Shown piece by piece: positions 54,474 to 64,000 of a DNA stretch of 64,000 nucleotides. The notes below the pieces were generated by a model that was not told where the DNA came from, made no database searches, and worked only from the letters and a program-made list of their open reading frames with translations. Every line of letters starts with the position of its first letter. Position 1 is the stretch's first letter. The position numbers and the translations under genes are program-made. The DNA comes from Picochlorum sp. 'celeri' (lineage: Eukaryota; Chlorophyta; Trebouxiophyceae). The DNA lies in NCBI GenBank assembly GCA_010909725.1, contig JAACMV010000019.1, forward strand, positions 372,001 through 436,000, given 5' to 3'.

Positions 54474-55884
54474 TTACTTCTCTAATTCCATGATTGTCTG
54501 ATATCCCATGCCTTGAGATTGAAGAATAGCAGCGGCAGCTTCAACAACCGAATTTTTGTCAGTAAATTTTTCATCTAATCCAGTGAAAACATGGATGCCG
54601 CGAATTGCTATTTTTGACTCTTTTTTACTCAGCCATTTAATCTCTCCCACCCCGAGCACATCCAACCTTGCCCAAGCAAGGCCTCTACGCTGAACCTCTG
54701 CCGATATCTCTTCTCTAGTCATGTGCACTGCCAGCCTCTCGTCCTGTTGATTTCCACCCCGTAACAGCAATTTCTGGAATCTATTCTGGCTGTCAGCCAC
54801 CTTGCCAAGAATAAAGCTAAACGTCCCCCAAGAGTCAATAATAACTGCTGGCAAATAATTACCAACCCAAGTTTCGTTTGCAGCCTTCCAACGAATACTT
54901 ACTTCTCTCTCTATTTCCTGCTGGTATGCCAAAAGAGCTTCAACCTTTGAGGCTGCCCTTCTAATATTTCGAGAGGCAAGCATCTTCTCATCTGTGCTGG
55001 CACCCAAATCCTGCATAAAGTTGGAGATTGTAATATCAAGCGATCAATACATCCGTATTGCTTTAAACCTCTACGCACCTGATCCAGGGTTGCATTTGAA
55101 TCTCCAGCTAATAAATTCAAGGATTGAGAGTTTGAGAACATCAAGGCAAAACTATCAAGTCGATCAATTGATCCGTTCTGGAGAGGAATTGGTCGACCAC
55201 CATTCTCTATCATTTTCAATGCTTGTAACCACTCGTCATCGTCATCTCGAGATGCAACAGGCCCTGCCATTTGCTCCATTTGCCATTTCCTCACAAAACG
55301 CCATTTCCATGCCTGCTCTTGCAACATGGCATCATCAAGCAAAGAAGAATCGACGTAGTTACCCCTGTTTTTATCGTTATGATCACTTGTTTTGCCTGGA
55401 GACGCATCCACGGGGTCGCTATTAGACTGAGAGGACGCATTATTCTGCAGACCTTCCTGACCTGCTATCAACCTGTATATTTTCTGCCTGCAAGCCCACG
55501 TTCCAAGCCAACTAGAGCTACGACTGCTATCAGCCTTGGTCATAGATTTATTAGACATTGATATATCTTTCGAAGAACTTGGATCGCTCTCACTTCTCTC
55601 CTTCGAAGCAAAAGCGCTCTCTTGCTCAGCACTGCCACTCTTCAGCGGAAGATCGCTCTCGGAATATTTTATGGGCGCATCATCCGTGCTCTCGTCGATA
55701 TATTCTTCGGGAAATTCGAACAAGAGGGTGTTTGAAGCATCAAGTTGCGTATCCTCTGGTTCTGGAGGCACGCCAAACCTAGAGAAGGAAGGAAACAAGT
55801 ACTCGTCAGCGAAGCGGAGATACCGATGGTTCGTACACCTAAAACGTACCAAGAAGAATCGAATAATTTAATCAAATCACTCAT
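54474..55884 (-). CDS. Unknown 423-residue protein with Ser/Asp-rich middle
   Basis: Exons 55850-55884, 55079-55778 and 54474-55010 (complement) join in consistent phase. The N-terminus MSDLIKLFDSSWFGVPPEPE is followed by an acidic and Ser-rich low-complexity region (residues about 40-150, e.g. SKERSESDPSSSKDISMSNK), then an ordered-looking segment with AWKWRFVRKWQMEQMAGPVA and DDDDEWLQALKMIENGGRPI. The C-terminal third has a helix (AASKVEALLAYQQEIEREVS), IRWKAANETWVGNYLPAVII, DSWGTFSFILGKVADSQNRF, REEISAEVQRRGLAWARLDV and GYQTIMELEK. No membrane span or signal peptide. I do not recognise a family. It shares a 3' convergence with POLA2 (107 bp between stops). Confidence 0.65.
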
Positions 55885-56209
55885 TGTGACAATGAGATGC
55901 TCTATTTCGCAAAACGCGTGACGTGGGCCACCCAAGTAAACAAGTAGGCTACCCGTGCAGCCACAGTATCCATTCTATCAACTGATCGATCAACTAATTA
56001 TATATTATCAATATAAAGATGAGTGGACGTTGCTGATGACTCGGGGATATTCCCATGCGAGTCCGATTGTAATGTGGTCGCAACACTCCAATCATGGCGT
56101 ACAGCCAGCGTCTTGCTGGAGAAGCGTCTCGGTCCCACGCGAACGGATTACACTGTGCACACATCTTCTAATTGATCTTCAGGGTTGTCTTGGCCAGATG
56201 GAAGCTTGT
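55885..56209. other. Intergenic region upstream of the 423-residue protein
   Basis: 325 bases between the unknown gene's start and the PIG-B stop, both on the minus strand. No gene, RNA or repeat is seen. Confidence 0.35.
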
Positions 56210-58171
56210 CTACCGTAAAACCCAAATGTCTATGATGCACTCGGAGGAATCTTCAAAAGTCAGCAGACAATTTGACAGTTTTTTCTGCAGTGTGTAAGAG
56301 TTCTTTTGTAGCACAGGTTCGATTTCTCTACTCGTCGATGAAAATGATACTATGAGATCCGGCAGATATACTGCGGAATTCAGCATAGACGAAAGTGTGC
56401 CTGCCGGATGCTTTTCAAAATATTCTCTTTCTGACAGTCCACTGATAGCGCCTTCTCTTGGGAAAGGGAGCCACTTTCTTTCCTGTTCATTGATCTCGTA
56501 TACTTTGCTCCGGAATTCTATACAGGCATATATATAGTATGAGATAAAAGTATAGATGAAGTCCTGTCACCAATTGCTCGTACCTGTCGGAGAGCAGTCC
56601 AAAAATCTCATATCAATCTTCCTGTGGAGAGATGAGTAGTACGGTGTTGAATGACAGGGTGTCAGAAACAAAACCTTCACGTCTTCATGAGCCGTACTCC
56701 GAAAATCACTAATAATATCCATGACCTCTATTTGCGCCCTGCGTTTCATTGGAAAGAATGTAAGGTATACACATATACTCAGTGTCCCAGCACCCCAACA
56801 TCAACCAACCTTTGATGATATCGTCCAAAATATAAAAACATCATCATCTGAATGCCAAATAGTAGTGCTATCACTGCAATCTTTCTCCCATAATTTGATG
56901 CTAAAAAGGATGCCAAACCTGCTGCGCAAACTGGAATAAATAATTGCAAGGCAGGTATAAGAAAGCGAATCTCCTTGTGAGCTGGGAGGCTGTACAAGAC
57001 CATATACAATGTGCCTGCAGCAATAAAATGCCCTTTCCTGCACGAATTGTGAAAATATTAAGTATTCGAGTTGGACAACTACCCTTGATAGATAGACGTA
57101 CTGTGCCTTCAGTAATCGAAAGCAGCCAATCACAAAGAATGGTATGAATGAAAGCAGCATTGAGGGGAGATGCTCCGTGAAATTTGCATGCCATGCATTT
57201 TTTCCGTACAAGTTTGACTTATTCTCTAATAGGTTGAACTTGAAAAAATTCCAGGGCACAAATTCCCACCTGCAGCACAGGATACTCAATTCGTTTGAAT
57301 CTTCAAACTAGGGAGCAGTCATGCACATCGCTCACCTTCCATAGAAAAGCCTGTCAACACAGCATGATAGTCCAATAACAAGCGTGCCGATCACTATCCC
57401 CAAAACAATGACTTCTATGCGCTCCTTTGATCTCCCTCGAACTTTGCTCACAATGTACAGAGCAACACATGCCCAAAAGAGCGCACTTGCGGGCCTAAAA
57501 ACAATGCTCAGTGCGGCAAATACAATCCATGTGATGTGATGAAGAGGATCTGAGATATCCCGTGATGAAGTTAAGAGCGCTGATACCTGGTACATGGCAT
57601 GTGCCATGAGGCAAGCCTCGACAGAACTAGAATATGACCGTACAAGGCAGTATGCATTGAACCAGTTTAGCAACTGACACATCAGCGCAATCCTGCAGCG
57701 GAATGCACCCATGTGACATCTTCTAAGAAAGACATGTCACCATCTTGGAAAGAAACATACCTTGATCGGCGCTCATTCCTGAAATACACCAGGGTCAGCC
57801 TGTACACACTGACATCTGTCCAAGCAGCAAACACACTATGAAGCAGCTGTGGCCCTTTGAAGATCAAGTATCGCGTATCCAGTCCCAGTAACCTCAAAAA
57901 GTAATAGAAAGCTCCATAAAGCAACGGGTGAACATAGCTTCGGAGGCCAGCTCCCCACTCCCAAGTCAAATGACCATACCTGAAAATCGAAACTGATCCA
58001 GCATCACCCGCTCTCCAAACACATGCAATATAACCTCATAATAGAATCGTACCCAAAAACCAGTTTATGAGCTACTTCAGGTCCCTGCCAAAACTCATCC
58101 GGTGCGAAGGCAGTTGACAGACACAAAGCACAACACAGCCTAAATACAAGGCATACTCCAAATATCAACAT
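56210..58171 (-). CDS. PIGB: GPI mannosyltransferase 3 (PIG-B / Gpi10)
   Basis: Exons 58053-58171, 57761-57979, 57336-57692, 57102-57269, 56810-57037, 56584-56738 and 56210-56517 (complement) give 517 residues. It adds the third mannose of the GPI anchor in the ER lumen (GT22 family). Seen: STAFAPDEFWQGPEVAHKLV with the lumenal Asp-Glu, TWEWGAGLRSYVHPLLYGAF, LLHSVFAAWTDVSVYRLTLV, RPASALFWACVALYIVSKV, VPWNFFKFNLLENKSNLYG, YSLPAHKEIRFLIPALQLF (the conserved HKE-x-RF-x-x-P motif), and LFLTPCHSTPYYSSLHRKID, MRFLDCSPTG, specific for PIG-B. All seven exon phases agree. The C-terminal region after the last intron is less conserved. Confidence 0.94.
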
Positions 58172-58360
58172 GACAACATTTCATTATTACATTATTACAA
58201 AAGGCAAATGATGGATTATTTGTATGGACATCCATGTCAGTCACTGACGATGCACTGGACTAGTACTTACAACAAGCTTGTGTACATCATGATGGAGAGA
58301 TCACTCTCTGGACATGATGCTCGCTGAAACATGGAATGATTGTATTAGATCCAAGCATGG

Positions 58361-58856
58361 CTAGGCTGCTTTGGGCAAATCCTGCAATGTCATTAGATGT
58401 AGATGGGTCATGTGGAAACAGATGGTGACAGCAAGAGGTACATGTAGCACATACCATGACACTCTTGGATCCCCTCGAGTACAACGAATATACAATACCC
58501 TGTCGTTTAACGACATCCAAATCTGCTTTGATTGCTGTAATGTCCTCGCCACTCTCTTTTGGGGATCGACGAAACTCTTCTCGAGCTCTTCTTCTGATAT
58601 ACCTGCATTACACAGAGATAGCATTAGACATTCACTAGATATGGCTGACCAGCACTCTTAGATATTCTCAAAGAAGCAACATACTCTCTAATGTTATAAT
58701 TGGGGTATTTTGAACCTGCAGAAAGAAACCAGAACATGGTCAGTTGACTACCTGAGAGCCTTTTAGGGCGCAGTGTAACGATATCGACGCACTTTCTCGC
58801 ATAAATGCCCTAAAAAGAGATCGTAATTCCTGTCCTGCAACCGAACTAGGTGACAT
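58361..58856 (-). CDS. LYRM4: ISD11 / LYRM4-like LYR protein of mitochondrial Fe-S assembly
   Basis: Exons 58793-58856, 58685-58715 (31 nt), 58455-58602 and 58361-58381 (complement) give 87 residues. ISD11 stabilises the cysteine desulfurase NFS1 together with acyl carrier protein. Seen: ELRSLFRAFMRESSKYPNYN (the LYR motif appears as LFR), NIREYIRRRAREEFRRSPKE, ITAIKADLDVVKRQGIVYSL and YSRGSKSVM, which line up with the LYRM4 order LYR...YN-x-R-x-Y-x-x-R-R...FR...DL-x-x-x-x-R-Q-x-x-x-x-LY. The micro-exon and a tiny 7-codon last exon make it hard to find. The 21-nt last exon could instead be read through to a longer tail. Confidence 0.87.
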
Positions 58857-59169
58857 TGTTCGGGTATCAAAAGAAATGAAATGCTACAACACGTCAATGG
58901 TACTTGAATGCTCTCAGAGCACTACACTGTAATATTTTTACACTCTGTTCTTTTCGATAATTTTGAAATGGATCCCGCATTCATAACTATGCCATAGTGA
59001 ACATGATGTTGAGGGACACATGTCCCTGTAAAGGCATCTCATCCCATGAAACATCACCGTCGATGGGCCAACCTTTCTTCGATGCAACGTGGACGCATCT
59101 GCCGATGCTTCTTCATCGTGTTCATCCCATGGTACAATACATGTCTATAAAAAAGCGAATATAGCAAAT
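58857..59169. promoter_or_regulatory. Divergent promoter region, LYRM4 / CstF-64
   Basis: 313 bases between opposed starts, no gene. It contains GGGACA-CA-TGTCCC (59013-59026), a perfect inverted repeat, and a TATA-like TATAAAAAA at 59146-59154 just before the CstF-64 start. Confidence 0.4.
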
Positions 59170-60326
59170 ATGAATGCCATGACATCCTCAGGGGGTGTGG
59201 GGACACCTGCGAGTTCTGTATTCGGTGCGTGGAACGCTTGCTGCTCGCGTCAATTGGCTCAAATGAATGATTACAGTGTCATTATTCATATAAATATTAC
59301 CATGGAATGCAGTGGGGAATCTTGCGTATGATTTAAGTGAGCAAGATGTGATTGATTATTTTTCCCAGGTTGGCCCTGTAAAAGGTGTCAGGTGCGGCAT
59401 GCAAGAGGTGTATTGACGACCCAGTTCGAGCATATATGAGGTTGCGGTTCTTTTGTTGTAGGATTGTGACCGATAAAGAGACAGGCAAGCCGAGAGGATT
59501 TGGGTTTGTGGAGTACCATGACATTGCTACTGCAGAAAGTGCAGTTCGCAATCTGAACGGGACGGAATTAAATTCGAGAACAATGCGAATAGTATTTGCA
59601 GAGAATAGTGCGATGGATCGCCAGGGGGATGATTCGTTTGCAAGGAAGAGAATGTTTCCCAACAAGCCTATTGGGGTAGATGCTGTGCAGCATGCAGCGA
59701 AAGGAATGGGTGAGACGTTGGGAGCTCCATGTGATTTGGATGCAGATACAAACAAGATTATATCATTGCTTTCGAGAAAGAATAAGAATGAGCTGTATGA
59801 ATATCTTGCTCAGGTACAGAAGTTTAGTGTAGAACATCCAGATCAGGCACGACAATTTTTGATCGAAAATCCGCAACTCTCGCAAGCAATACTTATTATT
59901 GAGATTGTATTAGGACTGGTAGGAAATCCATTGGGCGATGGCGCGCCAGATATGGGTCAGATGGATGCGAATGGTGCTTTACCTGTCCCTGCAGACCCTC
60001 GACGAGCAAATATGGCAGCACCAGCTCCTCAAGTTCCCATGACTGCAGCTCCTAGGCCAATGGTTTCAATGGCATCAAGGCCCATTGGAGCAGGTTCTGC
60101 TCCAATGACAGCCCCTGTGCCTGGTATGACCAGTGAACAGCAACAAGGTATGAGCCTCAGATGGTGTCCATTTTACTTTTTACGTACGCTTACATTTGTA
60201 TCCTGTTGTTTTGCAGCATTGTTACAGCAGGTGATGAGTTTAACAGCGGAACAAATAGAGTTATTGCCTCCCCAGCAGAAAAGTCAGGTTTTAGCCTTGC
60301 AGCAGTCACTAAGGGGCAGTACATGA
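59170..60326 (+). CDS. CSTF2: Cleavage stimulation factor 64-kDa subunit (CstF-64 / Rna15)
   Basis: Exons 59170-59224, 59313-59391, 59462-60147 and 60217-60326 give 309 residues, shorter than the animal protein. It binds U/GU-rich sequence downstream of poly(A) sites. Seen: one RRM (SSVFVGNLAYDLSEQDVIDY, FSQVGPVKGVR, DKETGKPRGFGFVEYHDIAT, AVRNLNGTELNSRTMRIVFA), the hinge domain (SLLSRKNKNELYEYLAQVQK, QARQFLIENPQLSQAILI), a Pro/Met/Ala-rich linker (MTAAPRPMVSMASRPIGAGS), and the C-terminal domain (ALLQQVMSLTAEQIELLPPQ, QKSQVLALQQSLRGST). The linker lacks the MEARA repeats of vertebrates. It converges with TRAPPC8, 23 bp between stops. Confidence 0.96.
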
Positions 60327-60349
60327 GTGTCAGGTGTTTACACAAGTTT

Positions 60350-63300
60350 TCAATCGCTGACATGATTGATGGTAATAAATGACGATTTTATCTTTATTGA
60401 TCCTGTCTGGAAATGCGCCCGAGTATTCCAGTTGATATAAATATTGTCAATCTGTAACAAACCAGGAGAGTGAACAAGAGTGTCAAGGATAATGAAACGC
60501 TTCTCCATTGGTTGAATATCATGCACCATGCCGCACTTTTCCCCCTTCCAAATGAGGTTTGTGGTTACCCGTGCCTGTTTTGGTGTTTGCCCTATTATCC
60601 AGCAGGCATCAACTGTTTCATGCAGCTGACTTTGAATCCTGAGTTCTAAATTGATTGATAGAGGACCTTTGCTAAAATTGTGGTTCAATGATTTTGGCCC
60701 GCATAACTGTCCCAAAATACAATGCTCCTCAGATTCCCTACGGTATAAAAATCAGAATGTATGGAGAAACTATGTTGGAAAAGAAATTGGGTAGACGTGT
60801 TGAGCGTACCTGGATAATGGACTAACGACAAAAGCTTCCCTATTAGTTTCTCTGCTCGTAAAATACAGCACTCCCATTGGAGACTTATCTTTTTGTGAGA
60901 TAACATATTTTGAGTCATTCGCAAGCAAATGTAAGTGCTTATGTTTATGCACGGCATCCTCACAGATCGTGCCCTCTTCAATTCCATATGAAAGCTCCTG
61001 AGAAGCTCCTACATCCAGTCGATCTTGAATCTCAAACGAAGTGACAGCAGAATTGTTATGCAAGCAAAATTGGTTTAATGTTATATCACTCGTCTGTGCA
61101 TTGTGGATCTCCAGCAAAAGCTTTTCAGTCTCTGCAGAAGAAATCAGGAATGCTCTCAAATCCAAGATTGGCAGAGCATGCATCCGTTTCGCTAGTCGCA
61201 ACATTCTAGATGGTTGACACCCTACTTGCACTAAAGGCTCATATTTCCAAACGATGTACACAGTCTGGTGACCTGGGTGCTCAGTCCTGAAGGTAAGTTT
61301 GGACTTGCTTTTCTCTGAAACGGGTAGCTGGAAGTTATACCTATACTGTCTGAATTCTGAGCCCTCTTTCATATCCTCTGCCATTGCTTCGGAAAGGGTG
61401 ATGCTTGGAGAAGCTATTGCTGTGATGTTGTGCAGTGAAATTGCTCCAACGTTTGTCATTTCAATCTCACACTCTACGACTTCTCCTACATTGACTTCTT
61501 CTGGGAAAGATGTCAACTCAATCTTCAGTCGTGGCATCGGTGGCAGAATCTGAAATTCGATTTCTCCTCCTCTCAAAGTTCTGTTTTCGGGTTCGATGGA
61601 CCATTTGGAAATATTGGGTCTGAAGATCTTCTCACAGGGAATTCCTCCCATTCTCCAGCGCAGACCCCCAATTTTCAAGACTCCAGTACTCAACGGCCGA
61701 CATTTAAGATAAATCATCGTTTTTTCACCAGGATATAGATGTTGATACTCTCTGGAGCAAATCAGACTGGTATCAGCTTGAGGCTGATCACTTGTGGAGC
61801 ACATCAATTCCAAGTCATCAAGCTCAATGTCAATTTTCAAAGGATTATACACAGGCAAAGCGACGAGGATGTCCTCTCCCGCATATGATGAATTGGCGGA
61901 GGCATCTTTGTTCGCCTTGGGTAAGATCTTCGATGACGGGACTCGAGGGAAGCAAATCTCCATTTCTTTCCACACCCTGGGATGAATATCTCTTGATGCA
62001 CCATCAAAGTAGTCATGCTCTCCTCCTGAAATTATTCTAAGATGTGATGTATCGAATTCAGGTAAATCTAACTCGATACGAGACTTAGTGCCCTGCAGAT
62101 ATAACATAGAGTTGCATGATTGACTCTTCTCAAAATTAAACTACAGCCACTGTATTCGTACCATTTCTTCTGCCACCTTGGCGTACAAATCAATGAAATG
62201 AGACATGTGATGAGATTGAAGATGTCCTGGAATATTCATACAGGTAACTGTGGAAGCAATATGCTGCAATGCTTTTGCATTTTCTCCTGCATCGCGATAT
62301 TCCTGGCCTAGAGCTTCATGCAAATGTTCTTCCATAATGTCCCAACCTCTACCATCTAGAACTTTGATAGCTTTTCTATGCATCAATGAAGCAAGCTTCA
62401 TTTCATTGGACTGCCCGTAACGAAGCCCTGCAAGAACTAAGTGAAAACCACGTCTCCTATTCTTGGGTGGCACTTGTTGTGCCTGGAGATAAGAAGAGTA
62501 TTCCAACAGTAACCCCGCTCTTAAGCTTCCCTCATTGAAATGAGCTCTCATAATAATCCAACTAGCATCCGAGTACCTACCAATCGATGAAAGTAATCTT
62601 GCCCATGTGAGAGATAATCTGGTGGAATAAAGGGTTGCTAGAGATTTGCCGAATCCTTTTTCTGCCTCTATCAATCCGGCATACCGAATGAATGACTCTT
62701 TAAAATGCCCTATGCATGTAGCAAGCGAAATACCGCCAACAATATTTGCAACTCCTAGACATTCCTGGGCAGATGCATAGTGGAAATACAACTTGTCAGA
62801 TTTTAAATCTGCTGACAAGAGCTTCAAGGTAGAAATTGCAGTATTGTAATCACCCACCATCATCAGCAAATCACTTTGGCGTCTCATGGCTGCCTCAACA
62901 CTAGCCTTATTGAGTTCTTGAAACTGAGGCGAACTCTGAGAATAGATTGAGTGTTCAGACTCTTCAGATCCATCAAATGCACTCATGCTTGACTGAGAAG
63001 AAGTTGTCTTGCGAAACAAAAATGTTTTCAATTGATTCTTCAACCCTCTTCTCGATGATCCTATTACCACTTCTAATTCTCTTATCCGTTCTTCTATGAA
63101 TGGAATGAGACATGTGGATGACAAAGCCTCAACAAACGTCACCAATTGCATGCCAGGACTTGATTTAATTGTGTTTTCCCTCTCTTGAGACAAATCGACA
63201 TAACTTGGGAGCGAATATCTCTTCTTTCCTTTCTCTTCCTCATATAGCTTCAATGCAGTATCAACCTTCTCATCATATTCTCCGACAAAGATGACGTGCC

Positions 63301-64000
63301 TCTGAGCCATTCCACCAGACAGCAAAGTCAACAACTTTGGTGACAAGTTCTGCTCCAAAATTTCCAATTTCTGCCGCCAGGACTCAATCGAACTCACATG
63401 CATAACAAAAAGGCCTATACATGGAAGTAAGTACACGTCAGACGAAAGCATTGAAAAGAAGTCAACAGGGAACGTACAAATTAATGGATCATCCTGAGTC
63501 TCATGAACTTGAAACCGCAGAGCATCAAACAAGGCCTCGCAATAGCGCTCAAAATACTCCGGAAGATCCTCTGACGTATCATCCGAACGTTCCTCTTCTG
63601 GCATGTGCTGATGCAAAACATCTACTAATTGATTCTCTGCTGCCATGATGTCAGAGGCATCACTCAGAACTGAAAACTCTGACCCAGCACTGCAGAAACG
63701 GATCGTCACCTCATGGAGGCGTATTGGATATTCAGCAGGCGTCCTAATCGGGACTGCATAGTATATTGTCTCCACAAATTAGACTACAGTCAGCTCTACT
63801 GCAGCAAAAAGACCGTTTCATGACAACGAACACACCTCCTAAGCCTTTGTTTAAACCTTTGACACGGCGTTCGCAGAGGAATATATCCTTTAAATCTTTA
63901 TTAAATCCATCACGACAGTATTCTTCCGCCTCTTCCTCCGGAATGAGAGCCACAAGTGGTGACCACCGTTCCTTGAGCCAGGCCTTGTACTCGGCTAGGC
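60350..64000 (-). CDS. TRAPPC8: TRAPPC8 (Trs85-like) trafficking complex subunit, 5' end beyond window
   Basis: Exons 63836->64000, 62162-63753, 60810-62092 and 60350-60737 (complement); the start lies beyond the right edge. TRAPPC8 is the TRAPP III subunit that activates Rab1/Ypt1 in early secretion and autophagy. Seen: VPIRTPAEYPIRLHEVTIRF, FIEERIRELEVVIGSSRRGL, KNQLKTFLFRK, RRQSDLLMMVGDYNTAISTL, the alpha-solenoid AGLLLEYSSYLQAQQVPPKN, RGFHLVLAGLRYGQSNEMKL and KVLDGRGWDIMEEHLHEALG, followed by immunoglobulin-like beta domains (GEVVECEIEMTNVGAISLHN; ELTSFPEEV). These follow the TRAPPC8 order rather than that of TRAPPC9-11. A TGTAA element lies 8 nt after the stop. Confidence 0.87.

Overview
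This is a nuclear segment of a photosynthetic eukaryote, most likely a green alga. The evidence is spliceosomal introns (mostly about 60-120 nt, GT-AG, donors mainly GTACG, GTGCG or GTATG) in nearly every gene, deep eukaryotic housekeeping families, and nuclear genes for both plastid and mitochondrial proteins. A plastid-type dihydrolipoamide dehydrogenase, a plastid-like RqcH, an isoamylase with a transit-like N-terminus and a PAP1/pTAC3-like PPR-SAP protein argue for a plastid of the green lineage. The C at donor position +4 and a recurrent TGTAA element just after stop codons are also known from green algae such as Chlamydomonas. Base composition looks moderately AT-rich. I cannot name the species.

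Gene density is high: 34 protein genes in 64 kb, on both strands, with no transposon, tRNA, rRNA or CRISPR-like array found. Most gene models here are joined from several exons by hand; every junction was checked for reading phase.

Layout. 1-5.9 kb: bZIP factor (cut by the window edge), fructosamine-3-kinase, isoamylase. 6.2-11.4 kb: tubulin cofactor A, MAPK15/ERK7 kinase, peroxisomal acyl-CoA oxidase, mitochondrial ribosome recycling factor. 11.5-17 kb: the 1780-residue nucleoporin TPR. 17.2-25.5 kb: KRR1 (with an apparent frameshift), half-size ABC transporter, SMU1, RsmI, TIM50 and a 71-residue protein. 25.7-32.5 kb: plastid LPD, RqcH, HIRIP3-like histone chaperone, mitochondrial PDH E1-beta. 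32.6-36.6 kb: four-TM protein, Hub1/UBL5, Bet1-type SNARE, unknown protein. 36.9-46.2 kb: AP-1 mu, SPT16, PAP1/pTAC3-like PPR-SAP protein, LSM12. 46.4-54.4 kb: RBM25, ALG6, histidinol dehydrogenase, RPB10, DNA polymerase alpha subunit B. 54.5-64 kb: unknown acidic/serine-rich protein, PIG-B, ISD11/LYRM4, CstF-64 and TRAPPC8 (cut by the window edge).

No metabolic operon is evident. Genes are packed as convergent pairs with 6-100 bp between stop codons and as divergent pairs sharing about 200-430 bp promoters. Two same-strand pairs (ACX to RRF, 41 bp; KRR1 to ABC transporter, 63 bp) are tight enough to raise the question of dicistronic transcripts. The items most worth a second look are the KRR1 frameshift, the palindromic TGTAA elements shared by convergent genes, the algal PAP1-like protein, the RPB10 gene whose two short exons are easily missed, and several lineage-specific unknowns.
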